Below are positions 24,931 through 37,640 of a stretch of 64,000 nt of DNA, in pieces. The notes below the pieces were generated by a model. The model searched no databases, had not been told where the DNA came from, and was given only the letters and a program-made list of their open reading frames with translations. Both the position numbers and the translations under genes were made by a program. The stretch covers positions 53,501 to 117,500 of the forward strand of contig JAQFVV010000285.1 of the NCBI GenBank assembly GCA_028023455.1. Direction: 5' to 3'. The stretch's first letter is position 1; each line of letters begins with the position of its first letter. This DNA comes from Epiperipatus broadwayi (lineage: Eukaryota; Onychophora; Udeonychophora; Euonychophora; Peripatidae).

Positions 24931-27480
24931 ATTATTAATCACTTGTATACAGAGTTTATAATGAGTTAAAATCACTTAAAGCAGATTTTTTTAATTTTTT
25001 TTTTTTTTTAAACTCTGTAAGACATTTTAAAAAATATATATATTATATCGATGGTAGGATTTTTTCAAAATTAGATTCAAGTAGGCAAAAAATATCTATA
25101 AACAATAATATACATCATTGATCTTGATGATAGGTGGTTATTGATTAATACTATTTCAGCAGTTTTTTCAAAAGATAGAATTCCAAGTTTTAGTGAGTTT
25201 TGATGTTATTTCATAAAGGAGACTTGAAATAATAGTAATTTTTATTATTAAGATTATTATTGTACATTCTTAATATTAGCATATGTCATTTTGATAAAAT
25301 GCTTTTTACTTCTGCAACCTGATTGGCTTAAAACTGATTTGTATTCTTCTTTAATTACTTTATTAATAATGTTTGGTGTAAAGTTTTTTAAGATTAATGC
25401 AACAGGAATACATAATTCATTGCCATTATTAGCAGCTATTTGTAAAAGGAGTATTGATCCTTCTAAGTCCAGAAAAAAAAAAACAGAGAGAGAGAAACAA
25501 AAAATAAAAAGCTATAAAATAATAATAAAAAAAAAAGATGGGGTGAGTGGATTTAAAATAAAAATGTGGTTGCAAGAACACAGAATTCAATTATCACACT
25601 TAACATGAGATCTTCCCAACAAAGTACACTATTTATTTTTTTAAATGAAAGAAGAAAAAAGATTTGAAGACTATTAAATTTTGTCAGTATATACAAAATG
25701 CATATGAAAGTAAAATCTTTCAAGAAATAAAAACGTCACATTGCATCTGTATTTTTAATGCTCAGACTGAAATGCTAGTGACTATGCTTTAGATTTTGGA
25801 TGATTTAGTGTTTGAAGTGATTATGATCTTCATATTTTCATTTGCAGCTCAGTATTAAAATAAAGATGAGGATCTATTCTACTCATGGCATACTAAAATT
25901 ATATTAAAGTTGGTCATAATAAAAATGGCTGTTTGTTTAATTAAAAGTTCAAATTTCAATTTTAATATAACACTTAGTAATGCCAACATTAAGGAGCTTC
26001 ATTATTTTGTAAGATAGGCCCAAATTTGAGATGATGAAGTACATTGTGGTAAGAGAACTGTAATCAATGATGAACTTTCACATTTAAGTGTTAGCATTTG
26101 GTCATCATCACATTGCTAAGTTATATAACTTATCTTTGAGCAGAGAACATGACACATACACATAAACAAATTATGTTAGCTGATACAAAATGGCAACTCT
26201 CATAGGGATAATCAAAACAATCACTTGATTATAGTATCCCATAGAAATGATAATTGAATCTAACTTCAGGCACAGAACTAAACATACATACTATATGTAA
26301 TTTATAATAGGCCAAATTTTGCCAATAGTTGTTCTTAAATACTATTATATATATATAAATTTAATTAGCTGTGGATTTACTTATGTAATAACTGAAATAT
26401 TTATATACAGTAGTTTATTTGTAGAAATTTTCACTTATATGTACTTTTTATGTCTAAGTTTAAAAAAAAATCTATAATATAATATAATAATAATAATAAC
26501 AACGGCAATAAAGCTTGAATACTAAATGTATCGAAGATGAGCTGTAATTTAAGAACCTTGTGCTCTAATGTTTACCATTTTATCATACCCTAGTCTAAAC
26601 CATTCAGGAGAGTGTTATATTGGAAATGTGGTATAATATACTTATATATATATATAGTAATATAGTTGTTTGCTGTCATACCTTAGATTTAAAAATGTCA
26701 GGAATGCCATTTTAAAAAGACAATTTATACCTACTCACATATATACGCACACACAAATTTATAAAATTATTTATCCACACTTCAATAATATGTTAAAAAA
26801 TTTAAAAATTCTGCAGATTCCGCAATGCGGTCAATAACTGATGGCGGTCCTAATAGATGTTTGGTTAATTTAGTTGTTTTTCAAAAAAGAAAAACTGCTT
26901 AAAGCAACCGGGTTGAAATAGCAGAATAATTCTTCAGTAAGTCATTTATATTTAAATATATTATCCAAGATTACTCTCAAACATTCAAAGGACTTAAGTT
27001 TTTGATCTCAAGTATCATTTATAAATCTATAGGACGATTAAATGTGTGAAATTTAATAACGAGAATAAAATATATAAGCTTAAATGGCCGATTGAAAAAG
27101 TATTCTACAATTTTATTTTTGAATGAAAAACAAATAAATAAAGCCAATAAAGCGTTTTGTAGAAAGCAGTAATTCTTATCACTGTTTAGAGATCTAGTCA
27201 AACTTCATTAATATAGATGACACTACTATGTTTATTTATTTACTGTCCAATAATTCTTTGTTATATATTTGATATTTGGTGATGTATTCACAGGTGATTA
27301 AAGTAAGTAGACATCGGTCCTATTGTGTGAATTTAAATGTAAGCTGATTCAAATAAACGTGGAATAATATCCTGGATGATTTCCTTGTTCATTTTTCTTA
27401 TGTAATAATTTGATAGTAAGAATAATTGCAATTATATAGCCAGTCCCCCAAAGTTTTCACTCCAAATGGCTTCTTTCTTC
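24931..27480. other. AT-rich DNA, no gene
   Basis: No supported coding region. The 105-codon frame at 25291-25608 turns Lys-rich and shows no domain. 26800-26900 has a short less AT-rich patch (GATTCCGCAATGCGGTCAAT), which contains a small perfect stem but nothing recognisable. Short TA tracts occur near 26347 and 26643. Confidence 0.45.
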
Positions 27481-27484
27481 TCTC

Positions 27485-28361
27485 TCTCTCTATATATATA
27501 ATCATTAAAACCAGTCAACACTTAGACAATCTCAATATCAATAACAATCAACAATTTCAACCTGTTGTCAAGGTAACATCCTTTTAACAATATATATATA
27601 TAAAAGACGTTTTGTGGATTCATCCACGTAAGATTTTAATTAGATATTCCAGTGTTTCAACAAGATCACACAAACGATCAACTGAGAACTGAATACTATA
27701 TAATTGTAGAAAAACAGTATTTATAAAGATAGTTGTAGATACACTGTAAACAATGTCCACAATAATTGTTAAAGTTCCACAATTAGAAAAAACAGGTGTA
27801 TAAAAATTGAACAAATTGAAAAATAAATAAACAACAAACAAAAAATGCAGAATCTTCAGAGTAATTTGTTTTTTCAAATTTTTTTTCCAAATATGAGGTA
27901 GTTTAACTGTGTCATCATGTTTGTTGATACAATTTGGTCTTTTTAGTATTTCAATAACTTCACTGATGTTACATTGGTGTAGGTTTTTTACACCTGGATA
28001 GGATCTTGGTCTTAGAAAAATCAATATTGTGACCAAACCCATAGCATGGATTGAGAAGGCTGATGATGATGATGAATGTTACTTTATTGCATTAGCATTT
28101 TCATCCCTACTAGTACTGGTACAATAAGAAGACTTACAAATGCCACATGAAATCTCATAAACTTCATGAGCCTTAAAAGGGATTGAATGTTTAGGCTTGG
28201 TTTAAAAGGTATTAATTTTTCGATAAGTAGGTATGCTGCCTTTATGTTGGTGGCATTTTAGAATATGTTTGTTACATAATGAATACAACCCCTAATAGTT
28301 TTTTTTTTTCATTTTTGTTATTTTTAGTTTGAAATAAGACTCCATTTATGACCTTTTTATT
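27485..28361 (-). mobile_element. Penelope-like element relic, left arm of inverted pair
   Basis: Minus-strand remnant of the C-terminal GIY-YIG endonuclease of a Penelope-like element. Around 28106-28171 it reads HEVYEISCGICKSSYCTSTS, the expected place of the GIY...YIG core, here VYE and SYC. Further on, GHNIDFSKTKILSRC (frame near 27985-28030) matches the block after the core. ISEVIEILKRPNCINK (27915-27965) follows, and a 3' end whose YLIKIL codons are near 27620. Frames are broken. Next to it (27501-27590) is the non-coding tail unit. It pairs with 28386-29135 as an inverted repeat around a 24-base spacer. Confidence 0.72.
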
Positions 28362-28385
28362 GTAATCATTTGCTAACAATACATT

Positions 28386-29160
28386 AATAAAAAGGTTATA
28401 AATAGAGACTTATTTCAAGCTAAAAATAATAAAAATGAAAAACAAAAGAAAAAAGAATTATTAGGGTTTGAATTCCTTATATAAAATAACCCACAGACAC
28501 AATGCAACAATGTAAAGACAGCATACCTCCTTATCAAAAAATTAGTAATTTTTTAACCAAGCCTAAAGATTCAATCCCTCTTGAGGCTCAAGGAGTTTAT
28601 AAGATTTTATGTGGCATTTGTAAGTCTTCTTATTGTATCAATACTAGAAGGCATGAACATGCTGATCAATAAAGCAACATTCATCATCATCAGATCTCTC
28701 AATCTTTATGATATGGATTCAGGTCACAATGTTAAGTTTTCTAAGGCCAGGATTCTATTCAGATGTAAAACCTACACCAATGTAAGATCAGAGAAACTAT
28801 TGAGTTGCTAAAAAGACCAAATTGTATCAACAAATGCAATGACACATGTAAACTTCCTCACATTAGGGGGGGAAAAATTGAAAAATAAATTATTCTGAAG
28901 ATTCTAAATTTTTTATTTGTTGTTTATTTATTTTTCAATTTGTCTTTTTCTAGTTGTGGAACTTTAACAATTATTGTGAACACTGTTTACAACACATCTA
29001 CAACTATCTTTATAGACACTGTTACAACGTCTCTACAAGTATATGGTATTCATTTCTCAGTTGAGGGCTTTTGTGATCAAGTCGAAATGTTGGAATATTT
29101 AATTAAAATCTTACATGAATGAACTCTCACAAAATATGACGTTTATATCAGTAATCCAAC
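28386..29160 (+). mobile_element. Penelope-like element relic, right arm of inverted pair
   Basis: Plus-strand counterpart of the left arm, collinear over about 750 bases with moderate divergence. It retains FVAFVSLLIVS-type shifted frames across the GIY-YIG core (28590-28640), and in frame GHNVKFSKARILFRCKTYT (28718-28775). Near the end, CDQVEMLEYLIKILHE (29070-29122) parallels the left arm and the 40.3-kb relic. Copies reading outward from a shared centre are common for Penelope-like elements, which often sit in partial tandem or inverted arrays. Confidence 0.7.
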
Positions 29161-29289
29161 ATTGATATGAATTTATATATATGTAATTAATAAACCAATT
29201 TTTAAAATTGTTTATTATAGAAAGATTTCTTTGGAATCTTCCCATAAAAAAAAAAATAACATAAGACAGTATCCCTAGATTAGTCAATC

Positions 29290-29340
29290 TACCTCAATTT
29301 AGTGTAGTGGTAAAATGACAGATTCTGAAGCACAAAATAT
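29290..29340 (+). repeat. tRNA-like fragment next to a SINE
   Basis: The string GTGTAGTGGTAAAATGACAG resembles the A-box half of a tRNA-derived repeat. A similar string, GATGTAGTGGTAGAATGG, occurs at 61695-61712. No B box follows because the SINE at 29341-29450 starts immediately after. It may be the truncated remnant of an older SINE that was the insertion target. Evidence is slight. Confidence 0.3.
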
Positions 29341-29450
29341 TTGTCTTGCATTGGTGGTCGAGAGGTCAGCGTGACTGCCTTGCACTTGCAGGCAGTTGCC
29401 CGGGTTGCGGGTTCGCATCCCGGCCGATGCTATGACACTTAAAAAAAAAA
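29341..29450 (+). mobile_element. tRNA-headed SINE, subfamily a
   Basis: Nearly identical to the 19.7-kb copy: head GGTGGTCGAGAGGTCAGCG, B box GGTTCGCATCC at 29410-29420, end GCTATGACACTT plus a run of A (29441-29450). No TSD longer than a few bases is evident, so either the TSD has decayed or the insertion was atypical. The minus-strand frame over it is an artefact. Confidence 0.88.
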
Positions 29451-29557
29451 GTCCAGTGATCTTGACTTCTGTCATTACTAGCATTCAATTTTTCTACAAA
29501 TTTTTGAGTAATCAAGTGTTCATTTATTATTATTAAATCTCTTGCATGGTTTGCAAT

Positions 29558-30244
29558 GATATGTTGGCATAAAAAAAGAGCTTTGCTAATTGCTCAACAA
29601 GTTTTGTGATAGAACTACCATAGCACCTTACTGAGGAGTGCCAAAGCATGAAACCATTGGTCTAGGGTTTGGGTGTGGTTTCTGATAGAGATATTTTAAA
29701 TGCTTTCTTTTGCTAAGCATTTATCACAAAGCTTGTTGAGCAATTAGCTAAGCTCTTTGTTTATATTTTACAAGCTTAAAAAAAGAAGTGGGGTCATGTG
29801 ATATATGACTATTTTTTATTTTTTATTGACTATTTCTAGTCTTTACTTTAAGTCTTAAGTGATGTTATATTGTTAAGACCACTAATATATAGTTTAGCTG
29901 AAGATCTCTCAGCCCCATATAGCTATTTGAGTTAGAGAACTGGGTTTGAATTCTAACATTTAAGTGTCTGAAAATTTCAGATTTTCTACTCAATGGTTAA
30001 CTCTCAGATAAATGCTGGCTTTGGTTTGGTATTTTTAGATCTAGTATCTGAAACTACCCTAGTGAACACTGAGGAGTGCCAAAGCATGAAACCATTGGTC
30101 TGGGTTTGGGTGTGGTTTCTGATAGAGATATTTTAAATGCTTTCTCTTGCTAAGCATTTATCACAAAGCTTATTGAGCAATTAGCAAATCTCTTTGTTTA
30201 TATTTTACAAGCTTAAAAAAAGAAGTGGGGTCATGTGATATATG
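29558..30244. repeat. Near-identical 178-bp direct repeat, 438-bp period
   Basis: 29630-29807 and 30068-30244 are almost identical. They begin ACTGAGGAGTGCCAAAGCAT, pass through CATGAAACCATTGGTCT and ATTTATCACAAAGCTT, and end GGGGTCATGTGATATATG. In addition 29558-29608 is an inverted partial copy (AATTGCTCAACAAG against CTTGTTGAGCAATT). The middle (29808-30067) contains a tRNA-like string with GGGTTTGAATTC near 29951. No coding frame. It could be a recent tandem duplication or two copies of an unrecognised element. Confidence 0.85.
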
Positions 30245-32469
30245 GCTCTGTAATATGTTGGCATATTTTAAAAATGATTTTCCACAGACTACAGCTCAGC
30301 TCTGTCACTTCTGTTGCTCATACTTTTTATGAACTCATGAGTAGTAAATCATTTTATTATTATTTATTAATTAAAAGATGAAAGAAGAAAATTTATGATT
30401 TTTCTTATCTTTTCACTCTTTAGCTGAAAATAGCTAAACATTCATTTATCTTTCAATAACTGATTGGCAAACCAATATTCACTATGGGGTCAACTATTAG
30501 AAGAAAATACCTTTAGCTCTGAACAAAACTTTTTATATTTTTATATACACATATTAACTAAAAACAATGTTGCAATAGCTGGCTAACTAAGAATGATTTC
30601 AATGTTAAATATTTACACCTCCCACAAACACACTCACTAATAAATATTACAATTATTTTTTTTAATTATTGAATAATTCAATATTTTTCATAAATAAATA
30701 CATGTATGAAAAGGAGTTTTTCTCTCACATTTTGAATCTTAAAATGATGCAAGAAATTTAATTTGTATGATTAAGTTCATATAGGATGACATTATTAATG
30801 TGTGTCAAAATATGAGGTGAGAGATAAAATTGTACTAATAGTGTATATTAAACAATGACTTTTATATTATAAAATAAAAGTAGTAGTATATATTTGTATT
30901 GACAAAGTCCAAAGACCCATATATGTGCAATTTATATAAAAAAAGGTAAATAGCCCATTGCAAAGTGAAGATTTCTCCATCAGTCTCTCATAGAAAAACA
31001 ATGAAAAAGAAATGAGTACTTATCAGGCTTCTCAAATCCCACATGAAGAGGATTGGGCATTTTTTCATCCTTGTGTTACTTCTTGCTAAAAATAGTTAGA
31101 AACCTATTTACTGACTAATGTTAGAAGTTTAGCTGGGTTGACTAAATATCAGTTATCTGAGAAAAATATCTTAAACCTTTTCAAAATTCAATCTGGATCT
31201 GAACTCCAGATTTGCAAAAATAATAATAGATCAATCTTATTCTTTACAGAATCTTGAGTATATTACATAATTATAGCACTACATGATTAAAGAATAATAA
31301 TTGTTTAGCATTACCAGTAATAGTTTGCCACCTCAATTGAACCCTGCTTTCTTTATAATCTCAAATTTCAAATTATATCTATAATTAATATTTGTTAAGA
31401 GTTTGTGGAAAATAGGGCTAAGCTTTTATTAATAATTTTTCAATGATTTGAAATGTCATTTACTATTCGATAAAATCATCATGCTCACTTTTAATGAATT
31501 AACATGTATACATATATATTGTTACCTTTTGATTTACAAGTGTCAAAATTTCTGCTCTCACAACTTTAATACCAACAACCTTAGATAAATACATTAATGA
31601 TTATTACTAATCATTTATTAAACTAAAGATTATCTGTAGCTCAGATATCAATTTTAAATCTTCAAGCTAATAGCAAATATATCTATTTTATAAAATAAAA
31701 CACAATATATAACTTTATTCATATGTTTCAAAAATGTGCCTTAGAGTGGAGGTTTAAAGTGTATTTAAAATTTATATATAATTTAAAACATTTTAATGTT
31801 ATATATTATGCTTTATTTATATAAAAAGAAAGTGCCTGCCGGAATAAAAAACTGTTTTTGAATCTTAACTTGCTTTGCCAATGAAATATTGATCTCTCTT
31901 TACCTTTTGCACACACATGACATATATAAATGAACATAAATATCCATACGCAATTATATAAGGCGTAAGCACACACAGACATTTGTAAAAACTGTTTTTA
32001 TGCTTTGCTGACATTATTCTTTGAAATTAATAGTTGTTTTTAATATTATTATTCTCAATTATTTAAGAGGCGATTAAATGGGGTCTATTTATTTACAAAT
32101 ATATTTATTATTGTACTGTTAAATGTTTTTTTATTATATAAACTATCATATATTAATTGCTGTTTGTTATTTTTTTTTTTTTTAAAAAGAAATACATTTA
32201 TTTATTATTATTTTTTTTTTGTGAATTTTAGATTATTTTGGGGAAAAAAAAAACAGCAAACCAAATAAAAAAAACACCATTTATTTATTGAGAATTTTAG
32301 ATTATTTTGAAAAAAAAAACAAAAAAAAAACAACCACCCCAAAACAAATAAACTTTATAATCCTTTGTGTGCGTTTTTGTATAAGTCTATAAAATACTCT
32401 CACATTTATAAATAATATATAAAAAGTATTTTAAACAATTTGTTTTCAAAAAAATAATAATAATAATAA
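30245..32469. other. AT-rich DNA with one possible old SINE relic
   Basis: No gene. 30950-31230 loosely resembles the relics at 23.6 and 24.6 kb (CAGTTATCTGAGAAAAATAT, CAATCTGGATCTGAACTCCAG). Poly(A)/poly(T) runs crowd 32160-32340. A short AAATTTTAGATTATTTT-type duplication occurs at 32223-32240 and 32290-32308. Confidence 0.4.
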
Positions 32470-33192
32470 TTGTCGTTCAATTCTGGAGGACGGCAGATGG
32501 ATTTCTTATTGCCCGATGACGGAATCAAAAGCATCCTAGTCGGTATTTTGGTGTGATTTTACTGAACTGGAAGTGACATTGATGAATGTGGTAATTAGCT
32601 TCACTCGTACCATCAACAGAAGGGAAAGGCGGGGCCCCCAGACAAATCAATTACATTATCATACGATATCATTTTAGGTAATAACCCCAACATTTTGGAG
32701 TCTACAAATGCTAAGAGGAAATCTGGACACTGAAAAGAAAGAGAAAACGAATGTAAAGGCGAGTCATTTTTGAATACAGCATAATAATGTTAATTCAGTT
32801 AGCCATAACGAGCCTCATTTGAGTAAACTGGGGCAAAACTTGTAAATAAAAAGTCTGCTACGATAACCTCTGTAATATCTCTTAATGGTGCTCGAATGAG
32901 CTGAAAGCAAACTAATTAATTTCATAAAAAAGTATGAATTGCTCAAAACGCGTGTGTAGAGTAGTGAAGTAATCCTGATGTTCTTGAGGATTTAAATGTG
33001 AATGGTAGTCTGGGTTTATTATCTATATGTAAACTTGTCGACTCTTCAAGAACAGTAGTAAAACAGGGTGTTGTACAAAAGTCCGGAGGAGAAAAATTGG
33101 TAGCAACAGCGAGTTGCGCTACTGCTTTTCAATTGGGAATACCGCCACAGCTCATAACACCCAATTTATTGCAATACAGGATTTCTCTGTAA
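32470..33192. other. Non-repetitive island; possible exon or regulatory DNA
   Basis: A stretch of about 720 bases that is clearly less AT-rich and of higher complexity than its surroundings, with several CpGs (GGCGGGGCCCCC near 32628). It has no partner elsewhere in the window. It contains homeodomain-type core sites such as GTAATTAGCT and CAATTACATT, which could also arise by chance. In the last 200 bases a 64-codon plus-strand frame (32998-33192) carries KSGGEKLVATASCATAFQLG and PPQLITPNLLQYR, whose composition looks protein-like. A potential splice acceptor (AAAACAG, ending 33066) and donor (CTCTGTAAAA, near 33188) bracket it. No family was recognised. Exon, 5' untranslated region or enhancer are all possible. 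Confidence 0.3.
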
Positions 33193-35380
33193 AATAAATA
33201 AAATTTAGAAATCTTAATTAAATAATCTTATAAAATATATGCTGTGTGTAGGAAGAATAGTTCAAATTTTCTTAATAATCACACTATATTAAACTGAAAA
33301 GTGTTTGAATAATAACATAATTGGATTTGCATTTAAATTAAAAACAACACCTAATGTTAAATAGATGCGCTTTAAGATATTGTACTGATATAAAACGAAG
33401 AAAAGAAATGGTTGATCGATTTAAATAAAATTCCGGTGTAAAAGTGTGAATATCTTGTACAATTTATTTAAAGTACATTTTAAATATTTTGATACATTCC
33501 TAATTTTGCATAGATATATATTTTTTAATCTTCTTTTTTTAAATATATATATAGCGTTTATGATAGTTTTGATTATATTAAGTATACGTCTATGTGTGTG
33601 TGTGTGTATTTAATCTATGTTTGTACATGTAATTATATTTTTATATATATATAGCTTATGTTCTTCTCTGTCCATACACACATAATGTAAATCTTAAACT
33701 CTTGACACATATATAATAACGATATTTGTTCAGAATCAAAACAGACTCATAATGTTAAAGTCAGATTTAATCTGACACAAAAACTAGTACAGTGTTAGAA
33801 ATTTAATCATTCTTTTTTGCTTTTATAAACTTTTCACACAATTTGATAAACCAGTCCTATTGCATAAAATTAAAATACGTTATAAAAAGAATATTTTATA
33901 AGAGAAGCGTAGTTTGCATATGAGATCCATTTATTGAAGAAAAAAGACAAGTATTGTTCTTTCTTCAAATACTACCTTCTCCTCTTTATTAATACAAGAA
34001 CAAAGCTTTCTAGAAGCCTACGTTCGCAATAAAGGATATTTCAAATCCTATTAAGTTTGAATTTTAGTTTTTAATTTAATAAGAACTTTATCCATATATT
34101 AATCCTGTGATATCATGGCAAAAGTCAACTTATCAAGAGTGAGATCTCTGCTTGGGAACTGTTAAGTGTCTAAATCGGGTTAAATCTTGATTCTGATTTA
34201 AAGACGCACTGTCTCGATTTGTTACATGTATGTGAAGCGGCGAGAAACCACCAACAAATTGAAAGGCGAGCGAATTACAATAAGCACATTTTTTATTATT
34301 ACAAAAAGATAAGTTTTCACAATTTCAATTTTTTTATAGCGTACTTTATAATTTGTACATAAGAATGATTTGTTAATTTAAAAATATTATACAGTATTAA
34401 GTGATAATTAATTGTTTTGCGTGTGTGTGTGTGCGCGCGTGCGAACAAGGATACCGACAAATGCAGTCAAATGAAATTTTATTTATTATGAAAATTTATA
34501 AAGCAAATCAAGATTATATTGGATTAGCGAAATATATCATAATTAAATTTTAATTAATTTAAAATTTAATAATTTGCAACAAAACCTTACCTAAAGAATA
34601 CCCCTGCCTATAAAGGTAGATCAGAAACAATAAAAAGTTTAAGCCTCTTCTCAGACTCACATAAAATTATTTATATTATTCAATAATAATGACATTATTT
34701 ATCATCATCCTCTTCATTTCTAAATAATCTTTTTGTAGAATAAATCTGCATCTTCCGTAATAATGATAAACAAAATTCGTCATCTCACAATTTTATCTCA
34801 AAATATATTTTTTCAAAGAATGTTTGTCTTTTAATTAAAATTATAAGTATTATTCTTTTGCTACGTTTCTAGAAACATCCATTTAATTGTTTAATTTTTA
34901 CCTTTAATACCAGTTTAGGTTTAAATCCACATTTGTAAAACATTTTGACTATTTTAATATCTTCAAAATATTTTTTTAATGCTCTTTTATTCCTTTTTGT
35001 AATATTTATTTCATTTTAAAATTAAAATTCCGGGCTTTGCAGCAAAGGTATAGCCAGATTCTAAAGTCAGAGAGAGAACAAACCTATAAAAAAAGATACC
35101 AGATATGGAACAAATAATTTTAAATTAATTATCAAAAACAGTAGAAAGTTTGACAATAATCTATATTGCATTTAAAATCAAAATATAATAAGAACATATA
35201 TATTATTTTCTTAATTGTTTATCAATGCGTCCTTCATCTTACCTCTACTACATGCAATCATCCACCAAAAAAATAAATCATTTTCTCTCACTATGCATAT
35301 ATTTTACTCTGCGATTGAACTAGAGATATCAATCCTTAAATCTGTCTTCAACTTAATATTCTTTAACAAATAAACAAATA
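33193..35380. other. AT-rich DNA with small complex patches, no gene
   Basis: Contains a GT run at 33594-33608 and another at 34420-34440. The patch 34100-34290 is less AT-rich and non-repetitive (GAAGCGGCGAGAAACCACCA, AAGGCGAGCGAATTACAATA) and might be unique conserved non-coding DNA. No gene was recognised. Confidence 0.4.
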
Positions 35381-35625
35381 GAGGCATTTTCGCTGAAATC
35401 AGGCTTGCCACATACATAAACTTTGCCATCTGGTTGACCAGATGCAAGGTGATTTTTCAAAAATTACCGTCTGATGAACTTAATAACTGCTTCCTCAACA
35501 TAATTAAAAAGATCCAAGAAACAGACAAGAGAGAGGCAGATCCATACCTGGCCATATTAACCTGGGAATTCACAACTGGCCTAAACAGCACCGACCAACC
35601 AACCCCTAAATAATTTATATGAAAA
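35380..35625 (+). pseudogene. Possible non-LTR ORF2 C-terminal relic
   Basis: The plus strand reads AEIRLATYINFAIWLTRCKV followed by FQKLPSDELNNCFLNIIKKI without a stop for about 75 codons, ending near 35610. The segment I(R)..TYI..A.W.TRC resembles the I-like C-terminal block IRAETFILYTFWNTRC of the copy at 11.6 kb. It is therefore tentatively a fourth, diverged relic of such an element. The 121-codon frame on the opposite strand (35457-35822) is likely a shadow. An unrecognised host exon cannot be excluded. Confidence 0.35.
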
Positions 35626-37640
35626 TAACTATTAAGATTTAATAAAACCCTCCAACCATAGCTCACCAAATCAGGGCTTACTAACAATGATATTTCGTTA
35701 TAGACTAGATGAATAATATATTCACCTTGCAGCCACTGATTAATTTCTTCACTAACACTCATTTTGTATTCTACTGACTTTTGGATCATTCCTTCTTTGT
35801 ATATATCACCCTGTAACCTCACCTAGTTAATTCTTGTTGTTTTTTTTTTGTATTCACCTATAGGTCAAAAAAAATTATCTTGAAAGAGAATAAAGCAATA
35901 TAAAAAATATATAAAGCAACCACAATCTTTTAAACATCATTCTTGCAATGTCATTATATTACTTTATTATACAACCAATAAAAAATAAGATTCATTATCT
36001 GCACACACAAAAAAAAAGACACAAAAAAAATAAAAATTGTTGAAAAGTGTCACTTTTAAAGACATAAAAACATTTTGCTCAAATCCGTATCTAACTATGT
36101 TTCAATTTCACAACTACTGGTAAAAAAAATCCATAACTTTGTTTATTCTGGCTACTTTTAATATTTTTTTAAAGTATTCCTTTGCATTTTTTTTGCAATA
36201 TTTCTTTATTTTTCAATTAAAAATCCATGCTTTATATCCATAAACTAAAACAGGCAAATACAATGATTAAAAAAAAAAATCATTTATTTTTATAAGCATA
36301 AGAATATATTCAGTTTTTAAAATATAATAATAAGTTCTTCAAAAATACTAATTTTATTTTTATTTAACTCTTGATTGTTTCATTTCATTTACCTTAGATG
36401 ACACTGATTGGTTTAAGTAATGGTATTTTTCACTTCATTTTGTTAATTCTTACTACCATATATTTGTCTTCAAGTCCTATTTCAAAATTGGCCAAATGTA
36501 ATTTCTAATTACAAGTCATCAACAAGTGTTGCTAATAATAACTACGTCAATTGTAAATTGTAGATGATTTAGTAGTCATTTTTTATTAGAAGACACCATT
36601 TGATTCAATTTACACCTTTTATTTTTTTTGTATAAAGTACTCTATCATTTTAAAATTTATTTGTAATAATCTAATAAGTTAATACAATAAAATACCATTA
36701 ATCTAAAATATCTGGTTCCAGGCTTTTTTGAATTTATAAATTTTTTAGATTTCAATAACTTTTTTTCTTTCTTATTATAAATCAGATCCCTGATAAATAT
36801 AAATAAACATTAAAAACATTTCAATATCAAAATATAATTAAATGTTTTTATTTAAGTTACAATCTATGTTTGTTGGCTTATTTATTTGGGTAAAATTTTA
36901 AAATTGAGGTTTAATATATTTATATCCAATAGAATTCATTCAAATTTTATACATTTGTTATAAAACACAGTCAATGCAATATGACACTAAATTATTTTAA
37001 GTACATTACTTAGTTTCTTTATTTTAGAAAGATTGGTGGGTAAAATTTCAAGTATTTTGACATAAAACTTCAAATACATTGATATTAGTTCAGTAAGTTG
37101 TCAGTAATACATACAGGACAGTATTGAGATGGTTATTTGTCATGTGACACACAACAACATAGTAGTATGTGTGCATGTATATAAATAAAAGTTGAAAGGA
37201 AAAACAGAAACAAACTGAAACAGATTTTTTTTAGATATTTGAACAGTTAAGTGAATTTAAAAAAAATTATTATAAATTAAATATTTAAAAGGGTCTAATT
37301 AATATTTTATTAATTCTGATTTTGAAATCTAAAGCAAGCTTGTTTTCATGTTATAACAAATAATACTGATAATTATAAAATTCCTCTATCTATTTTATAA
37401 TTAGATTAATTTTTTTTAAAAAAATTAAAGCTTGTAATAAAATCCAACAATCTGGTGTTATTTAAAAGATTAAAATACTTTTTAGATAAAATTTTTTATT
37501 TTAATTAACATAAATTAAAAAGAGTCATTAACTTTTTTTTAAAAAAAATCAAGATAAAGAAGAAAAAAATTGCTTAATTATTAATTTTTAAAATTCCATG
37601 ATATTTTATAAAAATGGCTTTAAATTATTTATGACCTTTA
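35626..37640. other. AT-rich DNA, nothing recognised
   Basis: No supported feature. Dominated by A/T runs. Confidence 0.5.

Noticed and set aside
25291-25608. 105-codon plus-strand frame as a gene
   Set aside because: Its second half is a Lys-rich translation of A-runs, with no domain, no splice context and no partner.
35457-35822. 121-codon minus-strand frame as a gene
   Set aside because: The opposite strand has the more protein-like sequence with a likeness to a retrotransposon end; the minus frame shows no recognisable family.
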